From Barthelona sp. PCE (Eukaryota > Metamonada: BaSk clade), in assembly GCA_040285745.1 (NCBI GenBank), contig JAUFOR010000002.1, positions 1,426,001 to 1,490,000 on the forward strand: a DNA stretch of 64,000 bases, written 5' to 3'. The notes under the pieces are model-generated. The model was not told the origin of the DNA. It saw only the letters and a list, made by a program, of their open reading frames with translations, and did no database searches. Shown here piece by piece: positions 61,201 through 64,000 of the stretch (within the stretch, counting starts at the first letter, position 1; every line of letters starts with the position of its first letter). The position numbers and the translations under genes are program-made.

Positions 61201-64000
61201 TACCTGGATTTTATTGTGTCTCATAACGATACTGGACGTTCAACAAAGGTCAAGATTCTCGTTAGAGTCTTTGATAACGTTGCGTATGGAGCTTTCGATG
61301 CTGAGATCTCTCTTTCTAGGATTGGTGATGTTCGTCGCATTTCTCCTCACAGCGCTAATGTGTTCTTCGATATGGTTCCCAGAAATCCTGGAACCAAGTT
61401 GTACACATGTACATACAAGGCTCTTGAGGTTACAGGCGCTATCACGAACAAGGATCTTTATGATTGGGGTGACATGGAACTTGATGCTGTTGCCAACGTT
61501 TCAATTGCTGAAGAGTTCTTCAATTTGAAGCTCAAGGTTGCAAAGTACGATCGATTTTATTCATTCTTTAACATAAAGAAACCTGTGGAAGAAACAATTT
61601 TCCTCTCAAAGACTTTTAAAGAAACGAAACGTTTGGCTTTCAATCGCTTTGGGTTGTTTGCATGTTCTTCATTTAAATTCGAAGCAACGTGTTCATCATA
61701 CGGTAGAGTATCAAAGGATGAATGGGAGTTCGCTACTTATTGTCCAGACGCTAGTGGTTATTTTAATGTTAGCAGACTTGATGGTTCGCGTTACCAAATG
61801 GTATTTAAACCATCTTTTGGTGAGAAGGGCCGTGAATGGGCTAATGATCTTGTTAAAGGAACTTCAGTCATTGCTAGACCCGATGTGTCTTACACATACA
61901 CATATATTAACCCTGTAACGCGTCGCAGAACTATTTTACATAGTTCAGACGATGTTAAGAGTAGTTTCACAACACCTCCTTTGCCATTTGCTAATGTTAA
62001 TGTTACTTTCGGAATTGAGGTTACTGATAAGGCATATGACATCAAGTCAGTGCGTACTCTGGACGTCGAGATGAGTGCACCAGAACCCGCACCTCTTTCT
62101 ATTGATAATTCTAATGAGATTTCTGCAGCTTCAACACTAGTCCGTGATATGAACAAGGCTTTAACCGATCCTGCCAAACAAGCATCTCAAAATGCGCACC
62201 TGAAGGATCTTACAAAGGGTCTAAAAAGTGTCTTTTCTAGACCATCAACAAATTCATTCATGGGAAGAATCAAAAAGAAGCGTGTTCTTGCTCATGTCAA
62301 AGCATCTTTGTTGGATGTTGCTGGTTTGGTTCGCAACTCTGGTTCTTCTGGTAACGACACAATTGACTTCACTGATGAAGAGATTGACGCCATGACCACT
62401 GAAGAACTGATGCCGATCATTGATCTTGCATCGTTGTACTCCATGTATGATGAGCTCGGTGTGATTTCACCCATCGACATAGTCAGCAACTTGTTGGTTA
62501 TGGTGGATTCTGACTCGTCGACCGCGCTCATGCCAACTATTCTCGATCTTTGTGATTACTTGCCTTATGCGTTCCTCGATGAGGACACTGATGCTGTCAA
62601 GGAAGCAACTGGTGAGTCACTTATGACTTTGGTCAACACCATGTTAACCACCCTGAAGGACCGCCAGTTCGAGAATGAAACCGTTCTTGAGTGGGCACAC
62701 GAAGTTGCAGTCTCTGGCTTCAATCTCATGGCACGCTACAGCGACGAGCAAGAGGGTGATATGTTTAATGAAAGCCTCATCAACGCGGCCTTTGTCAAGG
62801 ATAACATCGCAGACTTGGTCAACATGACTGAGTCTACTTTCACCTTCACGGGTGACTCCGAAACCGATGACGACCGCGAACTCACTGTGGGATATATGAC
62901 TGTGCCTTTCGCCGGCTCCCACTTTGAGTATGTCGAAGGCTTAATTGGTTTCAGCGACGTCTTCTCCCTCAAACTTCAGTATCAGAATACCGAGCTCGAG
63001 ATTTCTGATGTCGACTTAACTTCCATCTCCTTTGGACTCCCAATTGTGGGCTCATACGAGAAGAACGTCACTGCATCTGATATTACTGTCATGCGTTTCG
63101 ATGGCGAGACTTGGGTTCCTGCCCAGTGCTCCGTCACATACGCACCGTTCGCAAGTACAGTATCGTTCACGTGTACTGAGACAGGCACTTTCGCTGCGTT
63201 CGTCACCAAGGCCATGAGCTGCGGATCGACTTTCTTTGGCGAAGACTGCGACGAGTGTGTCCGTAACCACTACGGTGAGCACTGCGAGCCATGTCCTCTC
63301 GAATCCCCCAACGGTATATGTGACGCCGGAATCACTGGAACTGGTGCTCTTGTGTGTGTCTCTGACGCATACAGCGGTGAGCTTTGTGACACATGTAACT
63401 CCGGTTACTACGAACAGGGCTCTGCCTGTATCACATGTCCTCCCTGCGAGCGCGGTACGTGTCTTGATGGCACCGGTAACGGAACCTGTCAGTGCGAGCA
63501 GTACTTCACCGGTACTCTCTGTAACATGTGCGAGTTCGGCCGTACTGGTACTGATTGTGATGAGTGTATCCCCAAATACTACTCATCTGAATGTATCGCG
63601 GCTGGCGCTTGTATCCACGGCACTTTGTTCGATGGCTTCAACGGCAACGGCAGCTGTGTGTGTAACGAAGGTTACACCGGTGCTGATTGTTCAGAAACCG
63701 ACTCTGGTTACTATGGTCCCAACGCTGTCCCATGTCGCTCTTGCGAAAACGGCGGTACATGCGACGATGGTACTTCCGGATCAGGTATGTGTCTCTGTCC
63801 CGCAGGCTACAACCCCGGTACAAACTGTTCTGCATGTATGCCCGGATATGTCGGTGCTTCTTGTGAGCTTGCCCGTGACTGCGGACCCGGTGGTGTTGTT
63901 TTTGACGGAATCACCGGAAACAACACGTGCCTTTGTGCAACTGGTTTCAACTCCAGCGCAGGTGGTGTGTGTGACGTTTGTGAGAGCAACCGATTCGGTG
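55249..64000 (+). CDS. Giant secreted/surface protein, EGF-like, REJ-like and GAIN/GPS-like regions (partial)
   Basis: An uninterrupted frame of at least 2,917 codons that leaves the window without a stop. A signal peptide (about 1-25) is followed by EGF-like modules near 204-243 and 910-945 and a Cys-rich block at about 1074-1237. A REJ-like region follows (FTYSWAC, W near residue 1939), then a helical segment (about 2281-2517). A beta part with WVPAQCSV...FTCTETGTFAAF (about 2620-2650) resembles a GAIN/GPS end. From about 2657 laminin/EGF-type repeats run to the edge (CDECVRNHYGEHCEPC and similar). No transmembrane helix is seen yet. It is likely an adhesin or receptor; polycystin-type membership is inference. 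Confidence 0.87.
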   Translation, partial: MLKKFTNLKIGIFLCLLLVSQASVTIIKGFADSDLIDGSDSKGRRLQCINGGSICFPWDLADIEQTKTYSSLRYGEGASSTASAYMKQHPLLHQYPLTSNSAGTGNGPTLTCKMYPTSESYTIKTYTVTIGSGSLACVNSYGVYSSYCSARYSVVVTVNPSTNLDYSISITGSSVSSTYCYLKSSFNMKFIDYETKLFTQTAGCTDGCTAVDVSADPTCANGGVLKTNRYCACTSGFGGRSCEVTLTDDVYSTAPWLGYETTFKSLFELASTTSIKVAVTVSIESGISPKLLNRFPVKVDLFKGGEFVETLATDAYVGDILTIDTSSLDADAVYTLHSSFYDGNHTWNFKHSNFYGFYLYTTEPTATKKKSLYSTLFPVINSFGTGQQGYTTSVFYSTMVALRSSYSYYYKVYYYPYCDFSVSPTLIDVDSGTVRFFEPGDQDSEFYSCFYREIGTSTGLASVTPGGKHLFENIGTVSSIAYRKDTVVFCPPNRVCSTGQYGAFIVQRQGLPAKLHHLIGGEHGVYAVLHRRDSESTTSSFITATTSHLITEKMHGPANTPPYRNDIRRDNFEYEGEKIAKVLSLEEQGDYYPMGMCTINSIGSVYSEIPSYGNTMDYKCYNPSGADYDSSYVDLKRKVVASPGELVYLSEQGTVSISSELYPLYMKVLPDLITFTTAKVFTFPLEQNVFGYMFYIKMPNKPIRATTTLAENTYGWNVAVGMIENPTMLPCQRSLFIQDYTFDPEVTYTITICYGQTTADIPTITFQDTVELYPAATATEKTFGSWTVTTTQPLSTRLYYAFADITPLTHVTPAAYITATGTVTSTSNPNFGFLHATRKDGTTFKTLDWAAFWRQADDQDQPMVGYDDKKLGLNVMSNLGSPAIGAFNASFASFTYSSGHNQGFDLEESTDFCRTGTGNSAGVDRCTCGDDFYGDNCQYMIIDGEATSDWTYTVARDTRYLPNVFKFTPQALATVRNVKALYNVSVPLYIKVKFPYVTEDRVNFGHISVSTFEPRTYYDGEFNLTTIEDYIVIKNTTGMGDVYQMVNIPLDTDDDVYVLTQFGMVGAEISVGFECAANCHGIGICGYDGSCSDCAHADRFCNADFYPSGCPPGKYIKQDDGSCEPVCDELPDNADCVAPDVFVCKGGYELNADETLCVEACTLDCVTNSKCVRHNVSYQECVPKDGYKWVDIAEQTLGVEPICANGCPKNSRCNAPDTCACMPDYSYDQSSGACEPNVDFDFTVSAPYYEVFNGKSNYYRSGDTISGTVEVSFNNKPVAYFQASILYMQLSCNGGKNNKIFTTGVFSKNGKYNYGFKLDSFGVCELNLIHKQKSVGKAKIFVGYSTDQTPKARLSRSYGTTSFSVHGYIFDNIIKSPIRTEYSSLNYVDGDFTLEIDCDSYVTSPFSLNTVVNFVELGQYNHNMEDYFTCDVKLQKDGVYYVDETVKAKLNYSMEFYDLNGKKPFVFVEGYSRRLRLLPHNNVNDMNIDVSFDGDIGSKCNVDLRTTHCVHDNIGSLKMCYNPTDWASTITDKIVRGNNASHSHWVDVVVYGCTGVVSQPNTETIGSIIVETRPDSIAEEWAAVSKHPCVLTNAFTKIEMVGRSHLKVETAFDNSDKRHSHTQYIVPWNVEKSIDPARPECVESRFGDFSNGYLFVGDQLRSRDLAINYPSNAVFKDGRYSYKAERYSKADEQEQFYLEVADFDFTEFEISESSLCGETLFQGKNWTTEPYVKVGMLCNDPFTIELRSEGGSTLQSASAMSDIDFASLTPNTYQLYVSRTDMYGTTRENTCNFKVQDQNYCARVMFSNTDVVKTNRPSLLYYFSHSHMYKFSHLDIEQISGPQNVTFEFDEYRNAIRNKGQFMLPGTYRFRHNITLTKMSDNSDCMRELKSFSFKVEYPEITVKPKKTHVTTSMSDPLTVNHIVYDKLYGTSDGFTYSWACRAYNETRMRYDNELCDTIMPGIKSRALILQPEQLALLEDNTNMYLDFIVSHNDTGRSTKVKILVRVFDNVAYGAFDAEISLSRIGDVRRISPHSANVFFDMVPRNPGTKLYTCTYKALEVTGAITNKDLYDWGDMELDAVANVSIAEEFFNLKLKVAKYDRFYSFFNIKKPVEETIFLSKTFKETKRLAFNRFGLFACSSFKFEATCSSYGRVSKDEWEFATYCPDASGYFNVSRLDGSRYQMVFKPSFGEKGREWANDLVKGTSVIARPDVSYTYTYINPVTRRRTILHSSDDVKSSFTTPPLPFANVNVTFGIEVTDKAYDIKSVRTLDVEMSAPEPAPLSIDNSNEISAASTLVRDMNKALTDPAKQASQNAHLKDLTKGLKSVFSRPSTNSFMGRIKKKRVLAHVKASLLDVAGLVRNSGSSGNDTIDFTDEEIDAMTTEELMPIIDLASLYSMYDELGVISPIDIVSNLLVMVDSDSSTALMPTILDLCDYLPYAFLDEDTDAVKEATGESLMTLVNTMLTTLKDRQFENETVLEWAHEVAVSGFNLMARYSDEQEGDMFNESLINAAFVKDNIADLVNMTESTFTFTGDSETDDDRELTVGYMTVPFAGSHFEYVEGLIGFSDVFSLKLQYQNTELEISDVDLTSISFGLPIVGSYEKNVTASDITVMRFDGETWVPAQCSVTYAPFASTVSFTCTETGTFAAFVTKAMSCGSTFFGEDCDECVRNHYGEHCEPCPLESPNGICDAGITGTGALVCVSDAYSGELCDTCNSGYYEQGSACITCPPCERGTCLDGTGNGTCQCEQYFTGTLCNMCEFGRTGTDCDECIPKYYSSECIAAGACIHGTLFDGFNGNGSCVCNEGYTGADCSETDSGYYGPNAVPCRSCENGGTCDDGTSGSGMCLCPAGYNPGTNCSACMPGYVGASCELARDCGPGGVVFDGITGNNTCLCATGFNSSAGGVCDVCESNRFG

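Noticed and set aside
56912-63989. Many short ORFs in other frames
   Set aside because: They are all inside the uninterrupted frame of the giant gene, which has signal peptide and Cys-rich modules.
1-64000. tRNA genes, rRNA, CRISPR arrays, insertion sequences, transposons
   Set aside because: A reading for T-loop consensus, repeats, terminal inverted repeats and transposase motifs gave nothing convincing.

Overview
The window is nuclear DNA of a small-genome, flagellated, unicellular eukaryote. Genes lie on both strands 20-300 bases apart, almost all are intronless, and TAA, TAG and TGA all serve as stops (standard code). Axonemal and flagellar genes (EFHC1/Rib72, FAM221, MORN, LC8, NEK1, LRRC61) and splicing factors (U2A', Cwc2) are present. 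Only four introns can be supported. All start GTATGY and end in the same 12-base element, in which the branch-point-like sequence sits at a fixed distance from TAG. That layout is known from metamonads such as Giardia and Trichomonas. A two-domain WRKY factor also fits, so Metamonada is my best guess, by inference only.

Layout. 1-4.3 kb: end of an unknown gene, FAM221, EFHC1 (spliced), MORN protein, an orphan. 4.3-8.4 kb: U2A', a PPP phosphatase, a membrane-anchored MOCOS-like PLP enzyme, RidA. 8.6-12.1 kb: cohesin kleisin, a 1.1-kb AT-rich gap, enoyl-CoA reductase (TECR). 12.1-17.2 kb: a secreted DUF4097-like protein, an orphan, a coiled-coil protein, Cwc2, a Lys-rich protein. 17.5-26.2 kb: P4-ATPase, a secreted protein, a possible structured RNA, an MCRS1-like FHA protein, WRKY factor, Notchless. 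27.2-34.3 kb: homeobox factor, two small proteins (one MOZART1), a coiled-coil protein, a large orphan, a VTT protein, a KirBac-like channel. 34.3-42.2 kb: NEK1 kinase, a WD-like protein, adenine deaminase, LRRC61, a doublecortin-like protein. 42.5-55.1 kb: DNA polymerase delta, a low-complexity protein, a CUB/EGF-like membrane protein, NUFIP1-like and NOC3 ribosome/snoRNP factors, LC8 dynein light chain (three introns, one 6-base exon), an orphan. 55.2 kb to the end: a giant secreted or surface protein with EGF-like, REJ-like and GAIN/GPS-like regions, running off the window.

Functionally the genes fall into flagellum/microtubule (EFHC1, FAM221, MORN, LC8, NEK1, LRRC61, DCX-like, MOZART1), RNA processing and ribosome assembly (U2A', Cwc2, NUFIP1, NOC3, Notchless), chromosome and replication (kleisin, Pol delta, MCRS1), membrane and lipid (flippase, TECR, VTT, Kir), and cell surface. 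There is no operon logic. Divergent pairs share promoters of 60-110 bases and several convergent pairs overlap or nearly overlap at their stops. The most notable observations are the 6-base LC8 microexon, the rigid intron 3' element, the giant surface protein, the candidate structured RNA at 21.4-21.7 kb, and likely bacterial-type acquisitions (Kir channel, adenine deaminase).
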